From Ichthyophis bannanicus (Eukaryota; Chordata; Amphibia; Gymnophiona; Ichthyophiidae), in NCBI GenBank assembly GCA_033557465.1, contig CM066041.1, positions 157,517,532 through 157,581,531 of the forward strand: a DNA stretch of 64,000 nucleotides, written 5' to 3'. Shown in pieces: positions 27,381 to 38,962 of this stretch (position 1 is the first letter of the stretch; each line of letters starts with the position of its first letter). The position numbers and the translations under genes are program-made. The notes beneath the pieces are model-generated. The model worked only from the letters and a program-made list of their open reading frames with translations. It was not told the origin of the DNA and did no database searches.

Positions 27381-28020
27381 ATATCGTTCCATGGTGAGAC
27401 CGCACCTTGAATATTGTGTGCAATTCTGGTCGCCGTATCTTAAAAAGGATATAGCGTTATTAGAAAAGGTTCAGAGAAGAGCCACCAAAATGGTAAAGGG
27501 GATGGAAGGATACTCCTATGAAGAAAGGCTAAAAAGGTTAGGGCTCTTTAACCTGGAAAAGAGACGGCTGAGGGGAGATATGATAGAAGTCTATAAATTA
27601 ATGAACGGAGTGGAACAGGTAAACGTAGATCGATTGTTTACGTTATCAGAATATAGAAAGACTAGGGGACATGCAATGAAGCTACAGGGTAAACTATTTA
27701 AGACTAATAAAAGAAAATATTTTTTCACTCAACGTGTAATCAAACTCTGGAATTTGTTACCGGAGGATGTAGTAAAGGCTGTTAGTGTAGCTGGGTTTAA
27801 AAAAGGTTTGGACAAGTTCCTGGATTAAAGGTCCATAAACCATTATTAAGAAGGGACCCAGGATATCAATGCTTGACCCAGTACAAGCATTGTGGAACCT
27901 GTGTCTTTCGGGGAAACTGCTAGGTACGTATGACTTAGATTGGCCACTGTTGGAAACAGGATACTGGGCTTGATGGACCGTGGTCTGACCCAGTATGCCA
28001 TATCTTATTTTCTTATGTTC
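27381..28020 (+). pseudogene. CR1-2, 3' part: C-terminal ORF2 and 3' UTR
   Basis: Resumes at ATATCGTTCCATGG, coding [55 protein letters not shown] and KKGLDKFL, then stops at TAA 27826. The 3' UTR (TTGGCCACTGTTGGAAACAG) and tail end at about 28020. This part has no internal lesion. The missing middle lies between codons for DKGE and YRSMV. Confidence 0.9.
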
Positions 28021-28497
28021 CTCATTTTTTCAGTCGATGGAAGGAGAGTAGGTCCCAGGGGGTCGATGCCCTATTTCAGCCATGGCTGCTCTCCCCTCTG
28101 CTCTATCTTTTCTCTGTGGGCCATGATTGCGCAGGTTCTCCGGAAGATAGAGGCCCATCCTCGGTTGGTGATCCTGATGGCTCCAAATTGACCTTTTTTT
28201 CCATGGTACGTTGACTTGATATGCCTTCTGGTATCATAGCTTCTGCGCTTGGGGTCTCTGACGGGTCTGTTTCGGCAGGGACCTGTTCTTGTGGATGACT
28301 CGGCTCCCTTCTTGCTTATGGCCTGGCCCTTGAGAGTCATCGCCTAGTACGTAAGGGCTACTCGGTGGTGGTTACTGACACGCTGTTGAAGGCCAGGCAC
28401 AGTTCAACCTACTTGATCTATGTCCATGTCTGAAGGCTGGTGTCACCTCCGTAAAATTTTGCTGTGGAGGATGTAGGTGCTGTTAGTACTCTCCTCA
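28021..28497 (+). pseudogene. Old DIRS-D copy, RNase H end to recombinase start (piece 2 of 3)
   Basis: Follows DIRS-B 25395-25830 in order: TTTTTTCAG, then CTCCGGAAGATAGAGGCC..ATCCTGATGGCTCC (ILIAP block) and CTGTTGAAGGCCAGGCACAG, the recombinase LLKAR block. Riddled with stops. It is interrupted on the right by CR1-3 and continues at 29764. Confidence 0.8.
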
Positions 28498-29763
28498 TAA
28501 CATAACATAAGAACATAAGATATGCCATACTGGGTCAGACCAAGGTCCATCAAGCCCAGTATTCTGTTTCCATCAGTGGCCAATCTAGGTCATATGTACC
28601 TAGCAGTTTCCCCAAGGGACACAGGTTCCACAATGCTTGTATTGGTTCAAGCATTGATATCCTGGGTCCCTTCTTAATAATGGTTTATGGACCTTTCCTC
28701 CAGGAACTTGTCCAAACCTTTTTTAAACCCAGCTACACTAACAGCCTTTACTACATCCTCCGGTAGCAAATTCCAGAGTTTGATTACACGTTGAGTGAAA
28801 AAATATTTTCTTTTATTAGTCTTAAATAGTTTACCCTGTAGCTTCATTGCATGTCCCCTAGTCTTTCTATATTCTGATAAGGTAAACAATCGATCTACGT
28901 TTACCCGTTCCACTCCGTTCATTAATTTATAGACTTCTATCATATCTCCCCTCAGCCGTCTCTTTTCCAGGTTAAAGAGCCCTAACCTTTTAAGCCTTTC
29001 TTCATAGGAGTATCCTTCCATCCCCTTTACCATTTTGGTGGCTCTTCTTTGAACCTTTTCTAAAATCGCTATATCCTTTTTAAGATACAGCGACCAGAAT
29101 TGCACACAATATTCAAGGTGCGGTCTCACCATGGAACGATATAGAGGCATTATAATATCTTTTGTTTTATTTTCCATTCCTTTCCTTATCATACCTAGCA
29201 TTCTATTTGCTCTCTTGGCTGCCGCTGCACACTGGGCCGAGGGTTTTAACATGGTATCCACAATGACGCCTAAATCTTTTTCCTGGGTGGTGGTTCCTAA
29301 TGTGGAACCTTGCATCGTGTAACCATAGTTTGGGTTGTTCTTCCCTAGGTGCATAACCTTGCACTTGTCCACATTAAATTTCATCTGCCATTTTGATGCC
29401 CAGTCTTCCAATTTATCAAGATCCTCTTGCAGTTTTCCACAATCCTCTTGGGTTTTAACAACTTTAAATAGTTTTGTGTCATCTGCAAATTTGATAACCT
29501 CACTCGTTATTCCACTTTCCAGGTCATTTATGAATATGTCAAAAAGCAGCGGACCCAGCACAGATCCCTGGGGTACACCACTATTCACTTTTCTCCATTG
29601 GGAAAAATTGGCCATTTATCCCTACCCTCTGCTTTCTATCTTTTAACCAGTTCCTGATCCACAATAGTACACTGCCTCCTATCCCATGACTCTTTAGTTT
29701 TGCCAAAAGTCTCTGATGAGGGACCTTGTCAAAGGCTTTCTGAAAGTCCAGATACACAATATC
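28498..29763 (-). mobile_element. 5'-truncated CR1 (CR1-3) inserted in old DIRS-D
   Basis: The minus-strand 3' tail of AACATAAG octamers starts at 28498. The coding part spans 29763-28674 and is open in two frames: IVYLDFQKAFDKVPHQRLL to the NGQF block, then [43 protein letters not shown] and [17 protein letters not shown] one-base shift near 29610 separates them. The 5' truncation falls inside the RT. Sequence is close to CR1-1 and CR1-2, so the three are of one young subfamily. Confidence 0.9.
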
Positions 29764-30620
29764 CCTGCAGGATGTTTTAGAGAAGGATCTGGCCTTGAGT
29801 TTCCTGAGAGTGCAGGTGGCTGCCCTTTCTTCTTTTTGGGGACCAGTGTCAGGCCGCTCCTTCACATCTTTTTTCATGATGTGGTGCTTTTTCTTCGAGG
29901 AGGTGAAATCACGGCATCTGCCGATTTGTCCAGTAGTTTCACTGTGGAATTTTGTGCTTGTTCTTAGATCGCTTATGTGCTCTCCCTTTGAGCCCTTGAA
30001 GAGGGCTACGCTTAAAGATCTTTCTTTGAAATTGGTCTTTTTGGTGGTTATCACTTCAGTGCATTGTATCTCTGAGTAACAGGTGCTTTCCTGTTGGGAT
30101 TTGTTCTTATCCTTCAGCCGAGAGGGTTACCTTGTGTCTACGCCCTTCTTTCCTGCCTAAGGTGGTCTCCTCTTTCCATGTTAATCAGGTGATTTCTTTG
30201 CCATCCTTTACTCCTGAGCAGTGTTTGGAAAGAGGTAAAGGAATTTGCCTGGTGGATGTGTGTCAGGTGCTCCTCCATTACCTGTAGTTTGCCAATGCTT
30301 TTCAGTTATCCAACCATCTGTTTATCCTTTTTGCGGGACACTGTAAAGGTCATGCAGCTTCTAAAACCACACTCTGGCATTGAACTAAGGAAGTTATTGG
30401 TTTAGCCTAATTATTAGTGGGCATGACTGTTCTGGCTGGGCTGAATGTGCACTGTACCTAGGCGCAAGCGATGTCCTGGGCCGAGTCATCCTCTGTCTCT
30501 CTATTGGACTTTGTAGAGCGGCGATGTGGTCATCTTTGTCCACTTTTGTGAAGCACTACCGCTTGGATCTCCAAGCTCGGGCAGCTGCCCACTTTGGCTT
30601 CAAGGTGCTTGCTATGGCAC
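29764..30620 (+). pseudogene. Old DIRS-D copy, tyrosine recombinase (piece 3 of 3)
   Basis: Reads LSFLRVQVAALSSFWG, FEPLKRATLKDLSLKLVFLV, CISE then a PSFLPKVVSSFHVNQ-like stretch, and finally STFVKHYRLDLQARAAAHF with the Tyr block near 30553. Frameshifts and stops (for example TAA at about 30076) show decay. It matches DIRS-B 25870-26730 across its length and leads straight into an ICR. Confidence 0.85.
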
Positions 30621-30644
30621 GTTCATCCCACCTGGTGATAGAGT

Positions 30645-30757
30645 AGCTTTGGTACACCCCACTTATTTGGATTGGTCTAGGAGGATGCTCTGGAAGGTGA
30701 AATTGCACTTACCCATAATTTCCTTTGTTGGAGTCCTGCTAGACCAGTCCAGGACCT
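30645..30757. repeat. Old DIRS-D internal complementary region
   Basis: Same design as 513-616: GATTGGTCTAGGAGGATGC, then GGTGAAATTGCACTTACCC, then GGAGTCCTGCTAGACCAGTC. The implied right end, TAAGTGCAATTTCACC, agrees with the isolated terminus at 42840. Confidence 0.75.
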
Positions 30758-30961
30758 GCCTACTCTTCAGCCAAGGGCATTTCTTATGGGCAGTCTGGCA
30801 TTGCAGAATTTGAATTGACTGCTCTTGTTCTTGCCCTGTACATACATTTGTATATAGTTGTCCGTTGGTTTTGAGGGTCATCCTTGAGAGGATTCGTAGG
30901 GGTTTCTACTGACTCTGGTAGGAAAATACTGGAGGGTGCCTCTAGCTGCACTGGTATTTAT
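30758..30961 (+). other. Old DIRS-D 3' noncoding region, right end lost
   Basis: No coding potential. It should lead to the right ITR but is replaced at about 30962 by a CR1. No ITR was recognised. Confidence 0.45.
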
Positions 30962-31138
30962 GGTCTAGAATTTGGCAGCTGGGATTTAATGTTAAAAAAT
31001 GTAAGGTCATGCATTTGGGCTGCAGCAATCCAAGGGAGCAATATAGTATAGGGCAGCGATGGCGAACCTATGGCACGCGTGCCAGCTGTGGCACGCGAAG
31101 GCCTTGCAGCTGGCACGCGTGAAGGTCCGCAAAAAAAG

Positions 31139-31493
31139 AAAAAGCGGGCTCTGGCTGCTGCCGCAGACGCGGCAGCATGCAGTGTCCCGCGGGGCCCCCT
31201 CCGCCCGCTAAGCCCCTCTGCAAGGGCTTTCAGATTCGCGAGGGAGACAGCGTCTCCCTCGCGTCTCTGTTAAGCCCGCAGGGGTTAATGGGAAATTTCC
31301 CATCAGCCCCTTTAGACGCGAGGGACTGATGGGAAATTTCCCATTAGCCCCTGCGGGCTTAACAGAGACGCGAGGGAGACGCTGTCTCCCTCGCGAATCT
31401 GAAAGCCCTTGCAGAGGGGCTTAACGGGCGGAGGGGGCCCCGCGGGACACTGCATGCTGCCGCGTTCGCGGCAGCAGCCAGAGCCCGCTTTTT
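31139..31493. repeat. GC-rich long hairpin, arms about 165 bp
   Basis: From AAAAAGCGGGCTCTGG to its complement CCAGAGCCCGCTTTTT, the two arms pair almost without mismatch. The centre lies near 31315 between two ATGGGAAATTTCCCAT palindromes. CpG words (CGCGAGGGAGAC, CCCGCGGGGCC) are well preserved, which suggests a recent origin or hypomethylation. Confidence 0.9.
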
Positions 31494-31504
31494 CTGTTTT
31501 TAAA

Positions 31505-33650
31505 TTTGCCGGGGGGGGGGGATAGGACTGCTAATGGGCTGGGGGGGGGGTTAGGACTGCTAAGGGGCTGGGGGGGGGGGGGGTTAGGAATGCAAATGGG
31601 CTAGGGGGGGGGTTAGGACTGCAAAGGGGCGAGGAGGGGGGGGGTTAGGACTGCTAATGGGCTAGGGGGGGTTAGGACTGCTAATGGGCTGTGGGCTGAT
31701 GGGGGCTGTCTGGAAATGGGGTGATGGGGGGTTAGGACTGCTAATGGGCAGGGGGGGGGGTTAGGACTGCTAATGGGCTGGGGGGGGTTTGGACAGCTAA
31801 TGGGCTGGGGGGGGTTAGTACTGCTATTGGTCTAGGAGGGGGGGGGTTAGGACTGCTAATGGGCTAGGGGGGGTTAGGACTGCTAATGGGCTGTGGGCTG
31901 ATGGGGGCTGTCTGGAAATGGGGTGATGGGGGGTTAGGACTGGTAATGGGCTATGGGGGGGGGTTAGGACTGCTAATGGGCTAGAGAGGGGGGGGTTAGG
32001 ACTGCTAATGGGCTAGGGGGGGTTAGGACTGCTAATGGGCTGGGGGGGTTAGGACTGCTAATGGGCTAGGGGGGGGTTAGGACTGCTAATGGGCTCGGAG
32101 GGGGGGGGTTAGGACTGCTAATGGTCGAGGGGGGGGGGGTAGGAATGCTACTGGGGGGGGGGTGGTTAGGACTGCTAAGGGGCTAGGAGGGGGGGGGTGA
32201 GGACTGCTAATGGGCTAGGGGGGGTTAGGACAGCTAATGGGCTAGGAGGGGGGGTTAGGACTGCTAATGGGCTAGGGGGGGGTTAGGACTGCTAATGGGC
32301 TGGGGGGGGTTAGGACTGCTAATGGGCTAGGAGGGGGGGGGGTTAGGACTGCTAATGGGCTAGGGGGGGTTAGGACTGCTAATGGGCTGTGGGCTGATGG
32401 GGGCTGTCTGGAAATGGGGTGAGGGGGGGTTAGGACTGCTAATGGGCAGGGGGGGGTTAGGACTGCTAATGGGCTGGGGGGGTTTGGACTGATAATGGGA
32501 TGGGGGGGGTTAGGACTGCTAATGTGCTAGGAGGGGGGGGTTAGTACAGCAAATGGGCTAGGGGGGTTAGGACTGCTAATGGGCTGTGGGCTGATGGGGG
32601 CTGTCTGGAAATGGGGTGATGGGGGGTTAGGACTGGTAATGGGCTATGGGGGGGGTTAGGACTGCTAATGGGCTAGAGAGGGGGGGTTAGGACTGCTAAT
32701 GGGCTAGGGGGGGTTAGGACTGCTAATGGGCTGGGGGGGTTAGGACTGCTAATGGGCTAGGGGGGGTTAGGACTGCTAATGGGCTGGGGGGGTTAGGACT
32801 GCTAATGGGCTAGGGGGGGGGTTAGGACTGCTAATGGGCTAGGAGGGGGGGGGGTTAGGACTGCTAATGGGCTAGGAGGGGGGTTAGGACTGCTAATGGG
32901 CTAGGGGGGGGTTAGGACTGCTAATGGGCTGGGGGGGGGGTTAGGACTGCTAATGGGCTAGGAGGGGGGGGTTAGGACTGCTAATGGGCTAGGGGGGGTT
33001 AGGACTGCTAATGGGCTAGGAGGGGGGGTTAGGACTGCTAATGGGCTAGGGGGGGTTAGGACTGCTAATGGGCTGTGGGCTGATGGGGGCTGTCTGGAAA
33101 TGGGGTGATGGGGGTTAGGACTGGTAATGGGCTATGGGGGGGGTTAGGACTGCTAATGGGCTAGAGAGGGGGGTTAGGACTGCTAATGGGCTAGGGGGGG
33201 GGGTTAGGACTGCTAATGGGCTGATGGGGAGGGGTTAGGACTTGAGGTGGGCTGTTGGGTGGGGTTAGGACTGGAAATGGGCTGATGGGGGGTTAACACT
33301 GGAGGTGGTCTGATGGGGTTAGGACTGGTAATGGGCTATGGGGGGGTTTAGGACTGATAATGGGCTATGGGGGGGCTGGGACAAGAAATGGGCTGATGGG
33401 GAGGGGTTAGGACTTGAGGTGGGCTGATGGGGTTAGGACTGGTAATGGACTGTGGGCTGATGGGGGGGTTAGGACTGGCAATGGGCTATGGGGGGCTGAC
33501 TGGAAGTGGGGGGTTAGGACTGGTAATGGGTTATAGGGGGGGGGCTTAAACTGAAAATGGGGTGATGGGGGGTTAGGACTGGAAGTGGGTTGATGAGGGG
33601 GGGATAGGACTGGTATTGGGTTGGGGGGCTGCTAGGACTGGAAATGGGCT
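31505..33650. repeat. G-rich minisatellite, unit about 25-32 bp, with higher-order repeats
   Basis: About 70 units of GGTTAGGACTGCTAATGGGC plus a G run of 5-12 bases. A variant containing GTGGGCTGATGGGGGCTG recurs at 31691, 31893, 32389, 32586 and 33075. The alternating gaps of about 200 and 490 bp give a higher-order period of about 690 bp. Units diverge toward the 3' end after 33200. It has strong G-quadruplex potential on the plus strand. Confidence 0.9.
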
Positions 33651-34751
33651 GATGCAGGGACTAGAAGGGAATGGATGCTGGGTGAGGCTGGAACTAGAAG
33701 GGAGCTGGTGTTGGGGGAGGATTAGAATGGGATGGGGCTGGGAGAGTAAAATGGAGAGGGGAAAAATATTTTGTGTGGGAGGGATTAAGAATCTACAATT
33801 GGCCGGGTATTGGGAGAGTAAGTGGGGATTGAGGATGGAGGGGTAAATTTTGAGTAGATGAAATAGGAATGAGGAAAGAGCCAAAGGAGAAAGATTAGTA
33901 TGTTAAAGCAGATGTAGAGAGAGAATGGAAAAAAAAAACAAGAAGACAGAAGAAAGGACAAATGGACAGCAGATGGAGAGTTAGCAGAAGACACGAAGAA
34001 ACCAGAAGAAAGTGGCTGGAACAATTGCAACTGAAAAAAAAATGCACAAAAGGTAGAAAAATATCTCTTTATTTTGAATTTATTAACTGGAATATGTCAG
34101 CTCTGGGAAATGTGCATCATTAATTTTTGCGCTTTGTTTAGTACAAGAGGAAATTAATATATAGTTTTATTTCTACAGTGTTGTTGTATATTCCAAGTTT
34201 GGCTTTTGGGGTTCCCAGTTTAATTATTGTCTTCCTGTTTCTAAATTGTGATTCCTTGTTTGGTGATGGTCTGTTCTGCATGTGTAACTGAGCTGAGGTA
34301 TTCTGTTTATATAATTCCTATTTGACATTGCCACTTGTTCTTTCCCCAGTAGGTCATGTATTGTTGTTCTCTGAGATGTATTGGTTTAATATTTGCAGTG
34401 TTGCCTTTTGATAGGTAGAGTATGGTGCTTTGTGAGTCCTGGTAGTGCTGTTAGGATACGGCGGGTTTGCTATGGGTTCTAAATGGGCAGCGTTTGTAGT
34501 AGTTCCTAATGTGCCTGGCGGTTGGTACTGGATTATAGTAATGTAGAAACCTTTTAGTCTTTCTTTATCCATATACTCATTAAGAGGCATGTTTACTAAA
34601 AGTTAGTGTATGGTAACATTATGCAAATATTTATGCAAATGAAGCACCTTATGCAAATGGGGCTTTAATTGACGTGCTGGCACTTTGAGGAAATTCTTTG
34701 GTTTTGTGCGGCAGTTTGGGCACTCGGGCTCAAAAAGGTTAGCCATCACTG

Positions 34752-35054
34752 GTATAGGGGGTGAAGTACTTTTGTCCACTAAAGAAGAGCGGGACCTAGG
34801 TGTGGTTGTGTCTGATGATCTTAAAGTAGCTAAACAGGTAGAAAAGGCAATGGCAAAAGCTAGAAGGATGCTTGGGTGCATACGGAGAGGAATGGCTAGC
34901 AGAAAAAAGGAGGTGATAGTGCCTCTGTATAAGTCTTTGGTGCGACCTCATTTGGAGTATAGTGTGCAATTCTGGAGACCGCACCTTCAAAAGGATATAA
35001 ACAGGATGGAGTCAATACAGAGGGTGGCTACTAAAATGGTTAGTGGTCTTCATT
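34752..35054 (+). pseudogene. CR1-Y, C-terminal ORF2 segment
   Basis: Reads VLLSTKEERDLGVVVSDD, KAMAKARRMLGCIRRG, VIVPLYKSLVRPHLEYS, VQFWRPHLQKDINRME and IQRVATKMVSGL. It is cut at 35054 by the L1-like insertion and continues after 38920 and 42165. No lesion is visible in this piece. Confidence 0.88.
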
Positions 35055-38000
35055 TTTTTTTTTTTTTGTATAATCTGTTTATTAAATGAAACAAACCGTA
35101 TAAACATTCAACAGGTTCAAACAACAGCAAAAATTTTTTTGTAATTTAGTGTACATGACAGAACCCCTCCAGCGTGGTGGTGTCTGATCCAACGCCGGAG
35201 GCCAGGCATCTCAAACAAGGCAAGTAATCCGGACAAAAAAACTATACCTATTAGATACCCCCCCTCCCCCCCCACCCCCTAAACCCCACTATACTCTGAA
35301 CCAGGAGTAGCTCTATCCAACCTGTAGCACTGCACTGCGGGCAAGAGGGCTCAAGTTGTGAACATAGGGCATCCAGACCAAAAGAAAATGGGCCCAACGC
35401 TTGGGGGATCCCAGTGCACGGCGGCGCTCAAAAAGCATAAGCTGATGGAAGCTATTGCGCCATTCACAAAATGTAGGGGCCGCTGCCTCTCTCCACCGAT
35501 GGAGTATAGGTCCTTTCCCCACCAGACAAGCCTTACGCACTAGAAAACGCTCCCACCGCCCCTTAGGGTGGAGTGGTCCCAGGCAATCCAATACCACCAA
35601 TAACCCTGTCCAAGTAACCCGCTGCCGCAAGAGTCCACCAAGATAATCTCCGATGCGCTGCCAGTAAGATTGTATCACCGGGCAATGCCACCACATATGC
35701 CCCAGGTCAGCTAAGGAGCACGAGCATTTAGGACAGCCGCCGGATTCGGCAAGATGACTCCGCAGCGCCCTCCTTGGGGAGAAGTGGGCACGCAAGATAG
35801 ACTTATATTGCACCTCCCGCCAACGGGTCCCCTCCGCTAAACATCGAATTTGGCATAAAGCGGCCGATACGGAACCCGGGTCAACCGCCCGCCCCAGGTC
35901 TCGGGCCCATGCCTGCTCCACAGCTAAAAAATCCGTGGGGTGTACAAGGCCATCCAAACGCTTTTTTAGGTCGGCAATAGACGGGGGGCTCTCTGCGCCC
36001 AAGCCGAAAAATTCCAAAATCTGTGTCGAATGCTCCACACGGAGCTCCACCGGGGACAAGGAGCCTACGTAGTGGGACAGTTGGGCATAAGCAAAACCGG
36101 AAGTTGACCGATTCAAACCGTATTCCGCAGAAAGCTCCACCCATGTCTTACACTTCCCTGCCAGATCCACTACATTCCCCAAGCGGCCAATACCAGCTCT
36201 TTCCCAGTGCAGGAAAGCGGCCGAATCAGAACCCGGGGTAAACTGGACATTGCCTCGAAGTGGTAACCAAGACGACACCGCAGGATTGCTGCCCCAAAAT
36301 TTATTTAGCTGCTGCCAAGTGCGCCGCATCGCCTGTAAAAGCACACTCTTGGTCAACCGAGCCGGTAACTGCGCCCCGGGTAGCTGCAAGGCCGCTTCGA
36401 GGGCATGGGGCGCCATAAAGGCCCGCTCCAACTCACTGGGGGTATACACTGCCGTGTCCCCCAGCCAGTCACTAAGATGACGTGCTTGACAAGCTAGTGC
36501 ATACTTCCAAAAATCCGGAACACCCACTCCTCCAGTCCTCCAGCCACCCCTCAAACGAGAGAGCGGTATGCGCGCTCGGGCCCCCTTCCATAAGAAACGT
36601 CGGACTTCCCGCTCGAGACGTATCACGTCCCGCCGCAACAACCACACGGGGAGGGTTTGAATCCAATAAAGTAAGCGTGGAAGTATAACCATCTGTAAGG
36701 CCGCCACCCGGCCCAACAGAGACAGAGGCAGCGGCATCCAGGCCCGCAATTGCGCCCGGAGTTTGAGAAACACCCGATCAAAGTTTGTCTTATACAGTGT
36801 CGCGGGCACCCTAGTCAACGCTATACCTAGATAGGTGAAAACCTCGTCCGCCCAACGGAGGGGAAAGGTGCCCAACCAGCGAGCCCGCAGTGAACCCCCC
36901 ACATCTAAGGCCTCAGATTTCTCTGTGTTGATACAGAACCCTGCAAATCTCCCGTAAAGTGAGAAGGCCTCCAACAGAAATGGTAGGGAGCGCTGGGGAG
37001 ACGTGAGATGAACCAATATATCGTCCGCAAAGGCGGCCGTTTTAAAACCCACTGCCCCAATCTGCACCCCCGATATGGACGCGGATTCCTCCACAGTCCG
37101 TATCAGCGGGTCTAAGGATAAAACGAAAAGTAGAGGTGAGAGCGGGCAACCCTGGCGCGTACCCCGCTCGAGAGAAAAGGGATCGGAGAGCAAGCCATTG
37201 CAGAGGATACCCGCTGTTGGGTCCGCGTACAACAGTGTCACAAAGCTGCGGAAAGCGTCTCCCAGTCCATAATATGGTAACAAAACCCTGCAGATATTCC
37301 CAGTGCACCTGATCAAAGGCTTTCTCAGCGTCGAAGCTGATCAGCAGAGAAGGCAGCTCCCGTTCCCGGACCCATTCTAAGGATGCCAAAATCTTCCGTA
37401 AATTACGAACCGCGTAGCGCCCTTTCACGAAACCCACTTGTGCCTCGTGGAGCAGACCATTGAGCACCGAAGCCAATCTATCCGCCAATATTTTTGCCAG
37501 AATCTTCATATCAAAATTCAAGAGCGAAATAGGGCGATAAGAGGCCGCCCGAGTAGGATCTTTGCCTGGTTTGGGTATTAGAGTAATATAGGCATGGTTC
37601 GATCCCCAAGTGAATCGCCCGGCCTGCGCCCTACAACCGTACGTGTCCACGAGAACTGGGGAAACCACGTCTTCGATCACCTTATAAAACTCGGCCCCAA
37701 AACCATCCGGCCCGGGCGCTTTACAACACTGTGCCCTCCGGATAACGCCACGGACCTCCTCTATAGTGATCGGGGCATCCAGGGCCGCCCGCTGTGCCGT
37801 GGATAACTTTGGCAACTTCAGTTTTCGCAAATAATCCTGCATTCGGGACATAGAACCCGCTCGTCGCGCGTAGAGTTGTTGAAAAAAGGAACGGAACTGT
37901 CCCACTATAGCCCGGTTATCTTTATGCAAGTGGCCTGTCTCGTCTCGCAAGGCGGCTACTGAGCGGACACCACGACTGCCACGTAGGCAGCGAGCTAGAA

Positions 38001-38920
38001 GACGGCCTGGTTTGTCCCCAAACTGGTATAAACAATACCGGTAATAAAAATGAGATTTTTTCGTTCGCTGATGTATAAGTTCATTAAGCGATACTTGCAG
38101 TTCCCAATAACGTTTACGGTTAACCCCTGAGGGGTCACCGGCACAACGGCGACGCGCCCTGACCAGTTGTTTTTCCAAATGCACAATTTGCCGTGCTAGA
38201 CGTCTACGCTTACGCACCACATACTCAATAATGTTACCGCGCAGGACAACTTTAGCAGTCTCCCAAAGCAATTCCGGATCCGCAGGATGCACTTCGTGAT
38301 GGGCCATAAAATCTTCCCAACAGTAACGCAAATGGGCCTGAAATTCCAAATCACGGTCGAGACCTGTGGGGAACCGCCAGATACGCGTCGTAGCAGCCAC
38401 CACTCCCCACGCTAAGTCCACCCAGATCGGAGCATGGTCCGATACCTCGGGGGGACCAATCTGCGCCTCATCCACTTGCGAAAAGATTCCTTCCGAGAGC
38501 AAGATATAATCTATGCGAGCACTAGTCCCGTGAGCCCGCGAGTGATGTGTGGAGTCTCTCTCAAGGGGGTGTAATAAACGCCATGGATCCACGACCCCCA
38601 AGCGTCGACACAGCTCTCGAAGTGTAGCCGTAGTAGGGGCCCGCCCTCGTCCACCCCCTGCCCCATCCGTATCCATGTCTATGTCGAGGACCCCATTCAG
38701 ATCTCCGGCTAGTATCAAAGGAGCATCAGGTAGCTGCTCTACATGGGACGCCAGGCGGGCGTAAAATGCACGGTCTAAAACGTTAGGGCCATACAGGTTC
38801 CCAAGAACAATCGGCTTGCCCTCCAAATGGCCATACAGCAAAAGGTAGCGTCCATCCGAGTCAACAATTTGCTTAGCTAGGTCAAAGCGTATCTTTTTAC
38901 TAATAAGTGTGGTCTTCATT
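35043..38920 (-). mobile_element. L1/Tx1-like LINE, 5'-truncated, with 12-bp TSD
   Basis: The minus-strand element (about 35055-38908) is flanked by GTGGTCTTCATT at 35043-35054 and 38909-38920. A T15 run directly after the left copy is the complement of its poly(A) tail. The 3' UTR is about 240 bp. Only ORF2 from within the endonuclease onward is present. Reverse transcription primed at the target and stopped early, which is usual for LINEs. Confidence 0.92.
35313..38908 (-). pseudogene. L1/Tx1-like ORF2 protein: endonuclease, RT and C-terminal zinc knuckle
   Basis: Minus strand, two frames joined near 37290 by a one-base shift. The endonuclease part starts within its N-terminal third (apparent ATG 38919 lies in host flank) and shows LILAGDLNGVLD, ARIDYILLSEG and SDHAPIWVDLAW. 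RT: KAPGPDGFGAEFYK, SYRPISLLNFDMKILAKI, QVGFVKGRYAVRN, SFDAEKAFDQVHWEYL, RQGCPLSPLLFVL and the catalytic TAAFADDILVHL. The C-terminus has a CPKCSCSLADLGHMWWHC cluster. The frame otherwise stays open over about 1200 codons, so the copy is recent. It nicks DNA and reverse-transcribes its own RNA. Confidence 0.92.
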
Positions 38921-38962
38921 ATAAAGCATATGAGAACAGACTTAAGGATCTTAATATGTACA

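Larger units (their letters stand above)
31046..34759. mobile_element. Non-autonomous hAT element with hairpin and minisatellite, 3698 bp plus 8-bp TSD
   Basis: The element 31054-34751 begins CAGCGATGGCGAACCT and ends AGGTTAGCCATCACTG, inverted repeats with two mismatches. It is flanked by perfect 8-bp duplications GTATAGGG (31046-31053, 34752-34759). There is no transposase. Inside are a GC-rich perfect hairpin (31139-31493), a G-rich minisatellite (about 31505-33650) and a 1.1-kb unique 3' part that recurs, more diverged, at 52471-54364 and after 60128. It depends on a hAT transposase supplied elsewhere. Confidence 0.9.

Noticed and set aside
22024..29763. CR1-2 (plus, stops at DKGE) and CR1-3 (minus, starts at IVYLDF) look like one CR1 split by an inversion of the segment between them
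   Set aside because: DIRS-D pieces at 20680-22023, 28021-28497 and 29764-30757 are all in plus orientation and collinear, so the intervening DNA was not inverted. Two separate CR1 insertions explain the pattern.
31505..33650. CRISPR-like or telomere-like array (regular repeats with GGGTTAGG)
   Set aside because: There are no spacers of constant length and no cas genes, and the host is eukaryotic. The TTAGG words are part of a 25-32-bp unit, so this is neither CRISPR nor interstitial telomere.
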